DNA of 11,791 nucleotides from an uncultured Eubacteriales bacterium (GTDB taxonomy: Bacteria > Bacillota > Clostridia > Oscillospirales > Oscillospiraceae), in contig USQL01000070.1 in assembly GCA_900556935.1 (NCBI GenBank), positions 1-11,791 of the forward strand, given 5' to 3'. Positions 1 to 5,789 of the stretch are shown one piece after another. The notes beneath the pieces are model-generated. The model worked only from the letters and a program-made list of their open reading frames with translations, searched no databases and was not told where the DNA came from. The position numbers and the translations under genes were made by a program. Position 1 is the first letter of the stretch. The number at the start of each line of letters is the position of its first letter.

Positions 1-1368
1 CTCCATGGTGTCCCGGTCACGGACGGTGACGCAGTTGTCGGCGGGGGTGTTCTCGTCGCCTACGGTCTGGAAGTCTACGGTAACGCACAGAGGGGTGCCG
101 ATTTCGTCCTCCCGGCGGTAGCGCTTGCCGATGGAACCGGCATCGTCGAAGTCCACCATGAAGTCCTTTTGGAGCTGGTGGTAGATTTCCTCGGCCTTGG
201 GGCTCAGCTTCTTGCTCAGGGGCAGGATGGCCGCCTTGAAGGGGGCCAGCGCGGGGTGCAGGTGCAGCACGATGCGGATATCGGGGTTGCCCTTCTTATC
301 CTGGCCCACAACCTCCTCGTCGTATGCCTCACACAGGAAGGCCAGGGCAACACGGTCGCAGCCCAGGCTCGGCTCAATGACATAGGGGATATAGTGCTCG
401 CCCTTCTCCTGGTCGAAGTACTCCAGGCTCTTGCCGGAGGCCTCCTGATGGCGGCCCAGGTCGTAATTGGTCCGGTCAGCAATGCCCCACAGCTCGCCCC
501 AGCCGGAGCCGAAGGGGAACTGATACTCAATATCGGTAGTAGCCCGGGAATAGAAGGCCAACTCCGCGGGCTCGTGGTCCCGCAGCCGCAGGGATTCCTC
601 TTTAATACCCAGGGACAGCAGCCAGTTCTTGCAGAAGTCCTTCCAGTAGGCAAACCACTCCAGGTCCGTGCCGGGCTGGCAGAAGAACTCGCACTCCATC
701 TGCTCAAACTCCCGGGTACGGAAGGTGAAGTTGCCCGGGGTAATCTCGTTGCGGAAGGCCTTGCCCACCTGGCACACGCCGAAGGGCAGTTTCTTCCGGG
801 TGGTCCGCTGGATGTTGGCGAAGTTTACGAAGATGCCCTGGGCGGTCTCGGGCCGCAGATAGACGGTGGAGGAGGAATCCTCGGTAACGCCAATCTGGGT
901 CTTGAACATCAGGTTGAACTTCCGGATGGGGGTAAAGTTGTGCTTGCCGCAGTTGGGGCAGACCACTTCCTCGTGCTCGGCCACGAACTTGTCCATTTCC
1001 TCAAAGCTCATAGCGTCCACGTTGACGCTCTTGCCCGCCTCGCAGGCCTCAATCAGCTTGTCCGCCCGCTGCCGGGAGCCGCAGCCCTTGCAGTCAACCA
1101 GGGGGTCAGAGAAGTTGCCCACATGGCCGGTGGTGACCCAGGTGGTGGGGTTCATGAGGATGGCCGCGTCCAGACCCACATTGTAGTCGGACTCCTGGAC
1201 GAACTTCTTCATCCAGGCTTTCTTCACGTTGTTCTTAAATTCCACGCCCAGGGGGCCGTAGTCCCAGGCGTTGGCCAGGCCGCCGTAAATTTCGGAACCG
1301 GCGTAGACATAGCCCCTGTTTTTGCAGAGGTTTACAATCATATCGAGCGTTTTTTCACTGTTTTTCAT
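1..1368 (-). CDS. glyS: Glycyl-tRNA synthetase, single-chain class II type (3' end outside window)
   Basis: This cytoplasmic enzyme charges tRNA-Gly with glycine using ATP. Reading the minus strand from ATG at 1368-1366 gives 456 codons open to the window edge. The N-terminus MKNSEKTLDMIVNLCKNRGY is followed by the family block SEIYGGLANAWDYGPLG. Two cysteine pairs, C93-K-G-C96 and C137-P-N-C140, look like the zinc-ribbon insertion of this family. Class II motif 2 appears as FRTREFEQME at about residues 216-225, and a motif 3 block containing EPSLGCDRVALAF lies further on. The visible end (RRYRR..DEIGTP followed by TVRDRDTME) is the C-terminal anticodon-binding domain. The family is about 460 residues long, so only a few residues are missing. 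A GGGGGAAG ribosome binding site precedes the start. The intact zinc ribbon and motifs argue for a functional housekeeping gene. Confidence 0.97.
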   Translation of the reverse strand, partial: MKNSEKTLDMIVNLCKNRGYVYAGSEIYGGLANAWDYGPLGVEFKNNVKKAWMKKFVQESDYNVGLDAAILMNPTTWVTTGHVGNFSDPLVDCKGCGSRQRADKLIEACEAGKSVNVDAMSFEEMDKFVAEHEEVVCPNCGKHNFTPIRKFNLMFKTQIGVTEDSSSTVYLRPETAQGIFVNFANIQRTTRKKLPFGVCQVGKAFRNEITPGNFTFRTREFEQMECEFFCQPGTDLEWFAYWKDFCKNWLLSLGIKEESLRLRDHEPAELAFYSRATTDIEYQFPFGSGWGELWGIADRTNYDLGRHQEASGKSLEYFDQEKGEHYIPYVIEPSLGCDRVALAFLCEAYDEEVVGQDKKGNPDIRIVLHLHPALAPFKAAILPLSKKLSPKAEEIYHQLQKDFMVDFDDAGSIGKRYRREDEIGTPLCVTVDFQTVGDENTPADNCVTVRDRDTME

Positions 1369-1404
1369 TTTTCTTCCCCCGTGTGATCATTTTGGTTTTG
1401 TCTC

Positions 1405-1433
1405 ATTATAGCGAAGCCCACGGTCAAAATCAA
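1405..1433 (-). promoter_or_regulatory. Sigma-A-like promoter of glyS
   Basis: On the minus strand, TTGATT (1433-1428) is followed after exactly 17 bp by a perfect TATAAT (1410-1405). Transcription would start near 1398, leaving a leader of only about 30 nt before the glyS ATG. That is too short for the glycine T-box leader that controls glyS in many Firmicutes, so no T-box is expected from this promoter. Confidence 0.8.
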
Positions 1434-1554
1434 GAAAAATCCGCATTCTTTTGGAAATTGCCCGGGGAGATGGGCCTGGGAATAATTTTTCCCATTTGGG
1501 GAATGCTCCTGGAAAAGAGAATATCAGAATTTTGGGGATGCCCATTTTATGCCG

Positions 1555-1578
1555 GGGACGATTGAGGTACATCGTCCC
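1555..1578. repeat. Perfect 8-bp inverted repeat
   Basis: GGGACGAT (1555-1562) and ATCGTCCC (1571-1578) are perfect inverted arms around an 8-nt loop. No T-run follows in either direction, so it is not a canonical intrinsic terminator. It marks the glyS-proximal edge of the palindrome cluster. Confidence 0.7.
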
Positions 1579-1649
1579 GAAATGTGACGAACCTGGGCGT
1601 GCGGTTATGCGCATAGACCGAAGGACTTGCCAAAGCGACAGCCGAGACT

Positions 1650-1775
1650 GATGAGGGGCGGTAGAGACTGACGGAATGGGTAAGCTTAGGCGAATTCGTA
1701 CGATTCAGGGGAGCCAATGGCTTGTACGTATTCGCCCTAGGTTTCTCCGCACCGGTTCTGCGTACCGCCCTCATC
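1650..1775. repeat. Long imperfect hairpin element, about 126 nt
   Basis: The outer arms are a gatgagg-ggcggta block (1650-1663) and taccgccctcatc (1763-1775), complementary except for one extra G. The inner arms are aggcgaattcgtac (1688-1701) and gtacgtattcgccct (1724-1738), nearly complementary. The apex contains a small hairpin AGCC-AAT-GGCT (1712-1722). The sequence between outer and inner arms also aligns partly when reverse-complemented, so the whole unit is one long imperfect stem. A direct repeat GAGACTGA occurs at 1644-1651 and 1664-1671. The architecture fits a non-coding palindromic mobile unit (MITE- or REP-like) or a structured RNA. I see no transposase. Confidence 0.65.
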
Positions 1776-1874
1776 CATAAATTATGGTATAGCTGCCACC
1801 GGCAGCTATAGAAATTCCAAATTCGCTGCGCGGAGCACCACCGCTGAGGCGGTCCCCCTTCTCCAAGGAGAAGG
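1775..1874. repeat. Cluster of three short perfect palindromes
   Basis: Three perfect inverted repeats lie in 100 bp. CCATAA-a-TTATGG is at 1775-1787. TATAGCTGCC-acc-GGCAGCTATA is at 1788-1810, a 10-bp stem with a 3-nt loop. CCTTCTCC-aa-GGAGAAGG is at 1857-1874. A weaker CCGC..GCGG stem lies between the last two. They directly abut the long hairpin ending at 1775, so the whole 1650-1874 block may be one composite repeat. Confidence 0.7.
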
Positions 1875-1981
1875 TTATGAGCTCCCTTCCGGGGGTATAC
1901 GTTCATCTGTCATACTCAGTTCGGAGCGTTTTCCGGCGGCATGGCAGCCGCCCCTACATTGCCCGTAAAAGGAGTCTTTTT

Positions 1982-2656
1982 ATGATTTTATCCTACATCC
2001 GGACCATTATTCTCTATCTGGTGCTGATTCTGGTGATTCGGCTTATGGGGAAGCGGCAGATTGGGGAGATGGAGCCGGCGGAGTTTGTGGTGACCATGCT
2101 GGTGGCGAATCTTGCGGCCATCCCCATGCAGGACGGGGGCATCCCGCTGCTCACGGGGCTGATTCCCATCCTCACGGTGCTGGGGGTGGAGCTGGTGCTG
2201 TCCTGGCTGATGCTGCAAAGCGGGGTCTTGCGGCGGCTTTTTTGCGGCAAGCCCATTCTGCTCATTGACAACGGAAAGCTCCTCCAGGGGAATCTGCGGC
2301 TGACCCGGGTAACCCTGGACGAGCTTATAGGCAAGCTCCGGGAGAAGGACGTGCTGGACATTTCCCAGGTCCAGTACGCCATTTTGGAAACCGACGGCAA
2401 TGTCTCCGTCTTCCCCTATCCCCAGTTCCAGCCCGCCTCCGCCAAGGACGCGGGGGTGGAGGTCAAAGCCCAATCCATGCCCATTGTGGTGGCAGAGGAT
2501 GGCAGGATGTTCCCGGAAAACCTGAAAAAGGCGGGGAAAAGTGAAAAATGGGTGGAGGAAATGCTCTCCCAGCACCGCGCGTCCTTAAAAAGCACCCTGC
2601 TTCTCATGGTGGACAGCAACGGCAAAACCGTTTTTATTGAAAAGGAGCGGCTATGA
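1982..2656 (+). CDS. DUF421 (YetF-like) membrane protein
   Basis: The 224-residue protein belongs to the DUF421/YetF family of unknown biochemical function. Its N-terminal half is membrane-embedded, with hydrophobic segments at about residues 5-22, 36-48 and 56-78. The C-terminal half is predicted cytoplasmic, with the family blocks CGKP..LIDNGK (about 88-99) and LDELIGKLREK followed by QYAILETDGNVSVF. RLMGKRQIGEMEP after the first helix is the family hallmark. I chose ATG 1982 because AGGAG (1970-1974) sits 7 nt upstream. The in-frame ATG at 1877 lacks a properly spaced site and would add 35 residues encoded by palindromic repeat sequence. The stop overlaps the next gene as ATGA, so the two are translationally coupled. 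Confidence 0.9.
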   Translation: MILSYIRTIILYLVLILVIRLMGKRQIGEMEPAEFVVTMLVANLAAIPMQDGGIPLLTGLIPILTVLGVELVLSWLMLQSGVLRRLFCGKPILLIDNGKLLQGNLRLTRVTLDELIGKLREKDVLDISQVQYAILETDGNVSVFPYPQFQPASAKDAGVEVKAQSMPIVVAEDGRMFPENLKKAGKSEKWVEEMLSQHRASLKSTLLLMVDSNGKTVFIEKERL

Positions 2657-3033
2657 CCAGAGGAATCATCGGAATTTTGCTATTGCTCCTCCTGCTGGCA
2701 GCGGGACTGTTTGTCCAATGGACCATGGACACCTTACACGGCCCCATCACCGGGGAGCTCACCCAGGCCGCCGGGGCCGGGGCCCGGGGGGACTGGGATG
2801 CCGCCCGGCTGCACCAGGAGACCGCCCAGCGGGGCTGGCGAAAATGCTGGTGCCTCACCGCGGCCTTTGCCGACCACCAGCCCATGGAGGACGCAGACAG
2901 CCTCTTCGCCCGCCTGCCCGTCTATGCCGCCCAGGAAGAGCGCGCCGAATTTTCCGCCTGCTGCCGGGAGCTTGCCCGCCGGGTCCGGGCCATCGCCGAT
3001 GCCCACAGCCTGACCTGGTGGAATCTATTGTAG
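2653..3033 (+). CDS. DUF4363-like small membrane-anchored protein
   Basis: The 126-residue protein has a strongly hydrophobic N-terminal segment (about residues 4-22, rich in Leu). A hydrophilic helical domain follows, containing repeated W/R/E patterns such as GDWDAARLH and RGWRKCWC. This fits the DUF4363 family, which is often encoded directly after DUF421 genes. Topology would be a single N-terminal anchor with most of the chain outside the membrane. Its ATG overlaps the DUF421 stop by four bases, and AAGGAG at 2642-2647 serves as ribosome binding site. No enzymatic motif is visible. The family assignment rests on size, topology and neighbour rather than a strong sequence signature. Confidence 0.75.
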   Translation: MTRGIIGILLLLLLLAAGLFVQWTMDTLHGPITGELTQAAGAGARGDWDAARLHQETAQRGWRKCWCLTAAFADHQPMEDADSLFARLPVYAAQEERAEFSACCRELARRVRAIADAHSLTWWNLL

Positions 3034-3040
3034 CGTATAT

Positions 3041-3082
3041 CCCCCCGGGGGGCTTCCGAATGGTCCGTTCTTCTGATAAAAT
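3041..3082 (+). promoter_or_regulatory. CCCCCCGGGGGG tract plus TTCCGA-17-TAAAAT promoter-like module, first methyltransferase
   Basis: A perfect 12-bp palindrome CCCCCCGGGGGG (3041-3052) is followed one base later by TTCCGA (3054-3059), a 17-bp spacer and TAAAAT (3077-3082). The -10 is good (5 of 6) and the -35 is weak, which would suit an activated or repressed promoter. The same arrangement recurs upstream of the second methyltransferase at 3869-3910. Transcription would start about 30 nt before the TTG start at 3119. Confidence 0.5.
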
Positions 3083-3118
3083 AGCCAAAATAAACGGAAC
3101 AGAAAGAGGCTATGGACA

Positions 3119-3850
3119 TTGGAAACGGAAATTGAAGAGCGGGTCAAAAGCTACTGGACCCGGCGGTCCCATGATTTTGGGGCCGTGCGGAAAAACGAGT
3201 TGGCAAACGCCATGGGTACCCGGTGGCTGGAGGAGCTTCAAAAGCACCTGCCCCAGGGAAAACCCCTGGAAATTCTGGACGTGGGCACCGGCACCGGATT
3301 CTTCGCGATTCTGCTGGGGCACTTGGGCCATCACGTGGTGGGCATCGACCTGACCCCGGCCATGCTGGAAGAGGCCAAAAGCCAGGCGCGGGCCCTGGGT
3401 GTAACGGCGGAGTTCCTGCAAATGGATGCCCAGGCCCTGGACTTTGGCGACGGGCGGTTTGACGTGGTGCTCAGTCGGAACCTGACCTGGACCCTGCCGG
3501 ACCCCAAAAAGGCCTATGCCGAATGGCTGCGGGTTTTAAAGCCCGGGGGCATCCTCCTGAATTATGACGCGGACTACGCCGCCAACGTCCGCAGTGAGAG
3601 CACCCAGAACCGGTCCGTAGCCCCGGACAGCCCCTACGGCCACGTGGGCATGACCCAGGAGATGCAGCGGGAAAACGATGCCATCACCCTGGCCCTGGAT
3701 CTGGGCAAGGCCCGCCCGGCCTGGGACGCGGTGACCCTTGCGAACCTGGGCGCGCAGTGCTGCCGGACGGATTTGACCGTGGGAAAACGGGTTCTGGGCC
3801 CCTCGGACTTAGAGCACGCCCCCATGTTCGGCGTATTCGCCATTAAGTAA
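3119..3850 (+). CDS. Class I SAM-dependent methyltransferase, first of a tandem pair
   Basis: This 243-residue protein has a Rossmann-type SAM-binding core. Motif I is LDVGTGTG (about 53-60), a SAM-ribose acidic residue occurs in GIDLTP (D77), and the post-motif region is RVLKPGGILLN (about 138-148). It resembles the UbiE/Methyltransf_11 group. Features shared with the next gene are SYWTRRS near the N-terminus, RNLTW (120-124), P.KAY, LLN.DA and RPAWD (199-203). These define a distinct subfamily whose substrate I cannot name. The start is TTG at 3119, 9 nt after GAGG (3106-3109); the nearby ATG at 3112 is out of frame and stops after seven codons. The promoter-like module just upstream suggests it can be transcribed separately from DUF4363. 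Linkage to a nickel-type ABC importer hints at metallophore or small-ligand methylation, but this is inference. Confidence 0.9.
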   Translation: METEIEERVKSYWTRRSHDFGAVRKNELANAMGTRWLEELQKHLPQGKPLEILDVGTGTGFFAILLGHLGHHVVGIDLTPAMLEEAKSQARALGVTAEFLQMDAQALDFGDGRFDVVLSRNLTWTLPDPKKAYAEWLRVLKPGGILLNYDADYAANVRSESTQNRSVAPDSPYGHVGMTQEMQRENDAITLALDLGKARPAWDAVTLANLGAQCCRTDLTVGKRVLGPSDLEHAPMFGVFAIK

Positions 3851-3868
3851 ATTTTTATCAAAATGCAT

Positions 3869-3910
3869 CCCCCCAGGGGGCTTCCGCTCAGGATTTCGGT
3901 GTGCTACCAT
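3869..3910 (+). promoter_or_regulatory. C6-A-G5 tract plus TTCCGC-17-TACCAT promoter-like module, second methyltransferase and ABC operon
   Basis: CCCCCCAGGGGG (3869-3880) is followed one base later by TTCCGC (3882-3887), a 17-bp spacer and TACCAT (3905-3910). Order, spacing and the CTTCCG string match the module at 3041-3082, while the sequence between the boxes differs. The match to sigma-A consensus is poor, so the call rests on the repetition of the arrangement. Confidence 0.45.
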
Positions 3911-3947
3911 GAAAGAGCGGTAAGCGTAACACGGAAAAATTTCCTGC

Positions 3948-3983
3948 AAACGACCGCGCTGAGGCAAAGCGCGGTCGTTTTTT
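3948..3983 (+). terminator. Intrinsic terminator or attenuator in the leader of the second methyltransferase
   Basis: CGACCGCGCT (3951-3960) and AGCGCGGTCG (3968-3977) form a perfect GC-rich 10-bp stem with a 7-nt loop GAGGCAA, followed by six T. Three further A-T pairs (3948-3950 with 3978-3980) can extend it. It lies about 100 nt after the first methyltransferase stop and 30 nt before the second methyltransferase start, downstream of the promoter-like module at 3882-3910. It therefore either ends transcripts of the first gene or acts as an attenuator for the downstream operon. An upstream GCGGT around 3917-3921 could pair with ACCGC of the stem, a weak candidate antiterminator. Confidence 0.8.
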
Positions 3984-4012
3984 CACAGGTTTTCAAAATG
4001 GGGGATAAACAC

Positions 4013-4822
4013 ATGCATTCTTTCGCAAGCTACGAAGAAGAAAATATTCACTATTGGACCCATCGGGCCGCGGGCTACTCCGGAGTCAACCAAGAGGAGC
4101 TGGCCACCGGCCAGAAGCAGGTCTGGAGCCAGGTCCTCTCCCGGCGCATCGCCGCCCGCTTCCCGGAGCGGGACCCGGAGGGCATCCGGGTGCTGGATGT
4201 GGGCACCGGCCCGGGCTTTTTTGCCATTATCCTGGCGGGGATGGGCTACGACGTAACGGCGGTGGACTATACCGCCTCCATGCTGGAGGAGGCCCGGCGC
4301 AACGCGGGGGCCCTGGCGGACCGCATCAACTTCCGGCAGATGAACGCTGAGGAGCTTCTGTTTGCCGACCACAGCTTTGACGTACTGGTCACCCGAAACG
4401 TCACCTGGAATCTCCACAACCCGGAGAAGGCCTACGGCCACTGGACCCGGGTTCTGGCCCCTGGGGGACTTCTATTAAACTTCGATGCCAACTGGTACCG
4501 CTACCTGTGGGACGAGGAGGCAAAACGCGCCCACACCCAGGACCGTGAGAACCTGGCCGTTTCCGACGTGCGGGACGAAAACGCCGGGACGAACGTGGAT
4601 GCCATGGAGGCCATCGCCCGGCAGACCCCCCTGTCCATGCGCGCCCGCCCCGCCTGGGACCTGAAAACCTTGTCGGGTCTCGGCATCCAGGCCAGCGCGG
4701 ATGAGGAAATCTGGCGGCAGGTCTGGACCAGGGAGGAGCGTATCAACAACGCCTCCACCCCCATGTTTCTGGTGGAGGGCCGAAAGGCCCCGGCAGCCTT
4801 CCGGAGCGCTGCAAACTATTAA
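4013..4822 (+). CDS. Class I SAM-dependent methyltransferase, second of a tandem pair
   Basis: This is a 269-residue paralogue of the preceding gene. Motif I is LDVGTGPG (about 61-68), followed by AVDYT (about 83-87), RVLAPGGLLLNFDA (about 146-159), RNVTW (128-132) and RPAWD (212-216). The N-terminal block HYWTHRAAGYSGVNQEELA matches the YWTRRS region of the first copy. It is longer than the first, mainly through extra sequence around 160-205. I chose ATG 4013, with GGGGGA (4000-4005) 7 nt upstream. ATG 3998 is an alternative adding five residues, and starts further upstream would run through the terminator and the G-tract. Only 22 bp separate it from the first permease gene, so it is probably cotranscribed with the importer. 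The substrate is unknown; context suggests a ligand or metallophore. Confidence 0.9.
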   Translation: MHSFASYEEENIHYWTHRAAGYSGVNQEELATGQKQVWSQVLSRRIAARFPERDPEGIRVLDVGTGPGFFAIILAGMGYDVTAVDYTASMLEEARRNAGALADRINFRQMNAEELLFADHSFDVLVTRNVTWNLHNPEKAYGHWTRVLAPGGLLLNFDANWYRYLWDEEAKRAHTQDRENLAVSDVRDENAGTNVDAMEAIARQTPLSMRARPAWDLKTLSGLGIQASADEEIWRQVWTREERINNASTPMFLVEGRKAPAAFRSAANY

Positions 4823-4844
4823 GCGCATATAAAGGGTTTCTGTT

Positions 4845-5789
4845 TTGAAAAAATACATTATAAAGCGGCTTTTACAGCTGATCCCCATTCTGCTGGCCAT
4901 CACCTTTCTGTCCTTTGCCATGATGCGCCTCGCCGGCAGCGATGCTGTGGAACAGAAAATGGAAAACACAGGTTCCGGTCTTTCTCAGGAGGTGGTGGAT
5001 GCCGCCAGGGCGGAGCTGGGCCTGGACAAGCCCTTTCTGACCCAGTATTTCGTCTGGCTTGGAAATCTGCTCCGGGGGGATATGGGCACCAGCTACATTT
5101 CCGGGAAGAACGTATTTTCTACGTTTGTCTCCAAGCTGCCCGCCACCCTGCTTCTGACGGCGGTCTCCATATTGCTGACCGTTGTGATTTCCATTCCTTT
5201 GGGGATTCTGGCGGCGATCAAACAAAACCGTTTTACGGATTATCTGATTCGGGCGGCAAGCTTTCTTGGCAACAGTATGCCGAACTTCTTTGTAGCGCTG
5301 CTTCTCATGTATCTTTTCGCCATCCGGCTTGACTGGTTCCCGGTGATTGCCAAGGGAGTCAGCCTGCAAAGCGTGGCCATGCCCAGCCTAACCCTGGCGA
5401 TTGCCATGTCCGCCAAATATCTGCGGCAGATTCGCGCCACGGTACTGGACGAGCTCAGCCGGGACTATGTGCTGGGCGCAAGAGCCCGGGGGGTGAAATT
5501 CTCCGTGACCATGTATAAAAGTGTCCTGAAAGCCTGCCTGGTGACCATTATCACCCTGCTGACGCTGTCCATCGGCAGTCTGCTGGGCGGTACCGCCATT
5601 GTAGAATCCATTTTCATGTGGGATGGCGTGGGAAAAATGGCTGTGGATGCCATCAGTATGCGGGACTATCCCATTATTCAGGCCTATGTCATGTGGATGG
5701 CGATTATTTACGTGTCAGTGAATCTAATCACGGATCTGAGCTACCATATCCTTGACCCAAGAATCCGTCTGGGAGGTGTGGAGCAATGA
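4845..5789 (+). CDS. ABC importer permease, NikB/DppB type
   Basis: This 314-residue inner-membrane permease belongs to the nickel/dipeptide importer family. The N-terminus KKYIIKRLLQLIPILL is the typical first membrane segment. An extracytoplasmic stretch with the family pattern LGLDKPFLTQYFVW follows, then several further membrane helices. The cytoplasmic EAA-type loop that docks the ATPase starts at about residue 202 (DELSRDYVLGARARGV). The C-terminus YHILDPRIRLG is characteristic. Translation starts at TTG 4845, 8 nt after AAAGGG (4831-4836). The stop overlaps the next permease start as ATGA. The family alone cannot tell nickel, metallophore and peptide apart; short partner ATPases and the neighbourhood favour metal or metal-ligand uptake. 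Confidence 0.93.
   Translation: MKKYIIKRLLQLIPILLAITFLSFAMMRLAGSDAVEQKMENTGSGLSQEVVDAARAELGLDKPFLTQYFVWLGNLLRGDMGTSYISGKNVFSTFVSKLPATLLLTAVSILLTVVISIPLGILAAIKQNRFTDYLIRAASFLGNSMPNFFVALLLMYLFAIRLDWFPVIAKGVSLQSVAMPSLTLAIAMSAKYLRQIRATVLDELSRDYVLGARARGVKFSVTMYKSVLKACLVTIITLLTLSIGSLLGGTAIVESIFMWDGVGKMAVDAISMRDYPIIQAYVMWMAIIYVSVNLITDLSYHILDPRIRLGGVEQ

Larger units (their letters stand above)
1369..1981. other. Repeat-rich gene-free region between glyS and the DUF421 gene
   Basis: This 613-bp stretch holds the glyS promoter (1405-1433), then a dense run of inverted repeats from about 1555 to 1951, then the DUF421 ribosome binding site (1969-1974). I find no convincing coding sequence. The open frames here run through the palindromes, resemble no family I know, and lack a properly spaced ribosome binding site. 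Segments such as the palindrome around 1857-1874 and the GGCGGC..GCCGCC block around 1935-1951 resemble short palindromic intergenic repeats I associate with Oscillospiraceae genomes. That resemblance is from memory and is not a search result. I see no clear promoter for the DUF421 gene. Confidence 0.7.

Noticed and set aside
169..1386. A 405-codon plus-strand open frame across the glyS region
   Set aside because: The minus strand encodes intact glycyl-tRNA synthetase motifs through the same bases. The plus frame is low-complexity, rich in Gly/Leu/Val, and matches no family.
1369..1404. Glycine T-box leader upstream of glyS
   Set aside because: The promoter TTGATT-17-TATAAT leaves only about 30 nt of leader, too short for a T-box.
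1547..1906. A 119-codon minus-strand open frame through the palindrome cluster
   Set aside because: It crosses all the inverted repeats, its product shows no recognisable domain, and no well-placed ribosome binding site is seen. Open frames through palindromic repeats are common artefacts.
1877..1981. Upstream ATG start for the DUF421 gene
   Set aside because: The 35 added residues come from repeat sequence, and the AGGAG at 1970-1974 with family-typical N-terminus at 1982 fits better.
3041..3052. CCCCCCGGGGGG as terminator of the DUF4363 gene
   Set aside because: There is no loop and no T-run after it, and the same motif recurs in promoter-proximal positions.
3948..3983. A known riboswitch class (SAM, cobalamin, NiCo) in the second methyltransferase leader
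   Set aside because: The leader before the terminator is only about 30-40 nt and shows none of the conserved cores of those riboswitches that I can recognise, so only an unnamed attenuator can be proposed.
3863..4012. Upstream in-frame starts for the second methyltransferase
   Set aside because: They would translate the C/G tract, promoter-like boxes and the intrinsic terminator. The paralogue alignment begins only around YW at residues 14-15 of the 4013 start.
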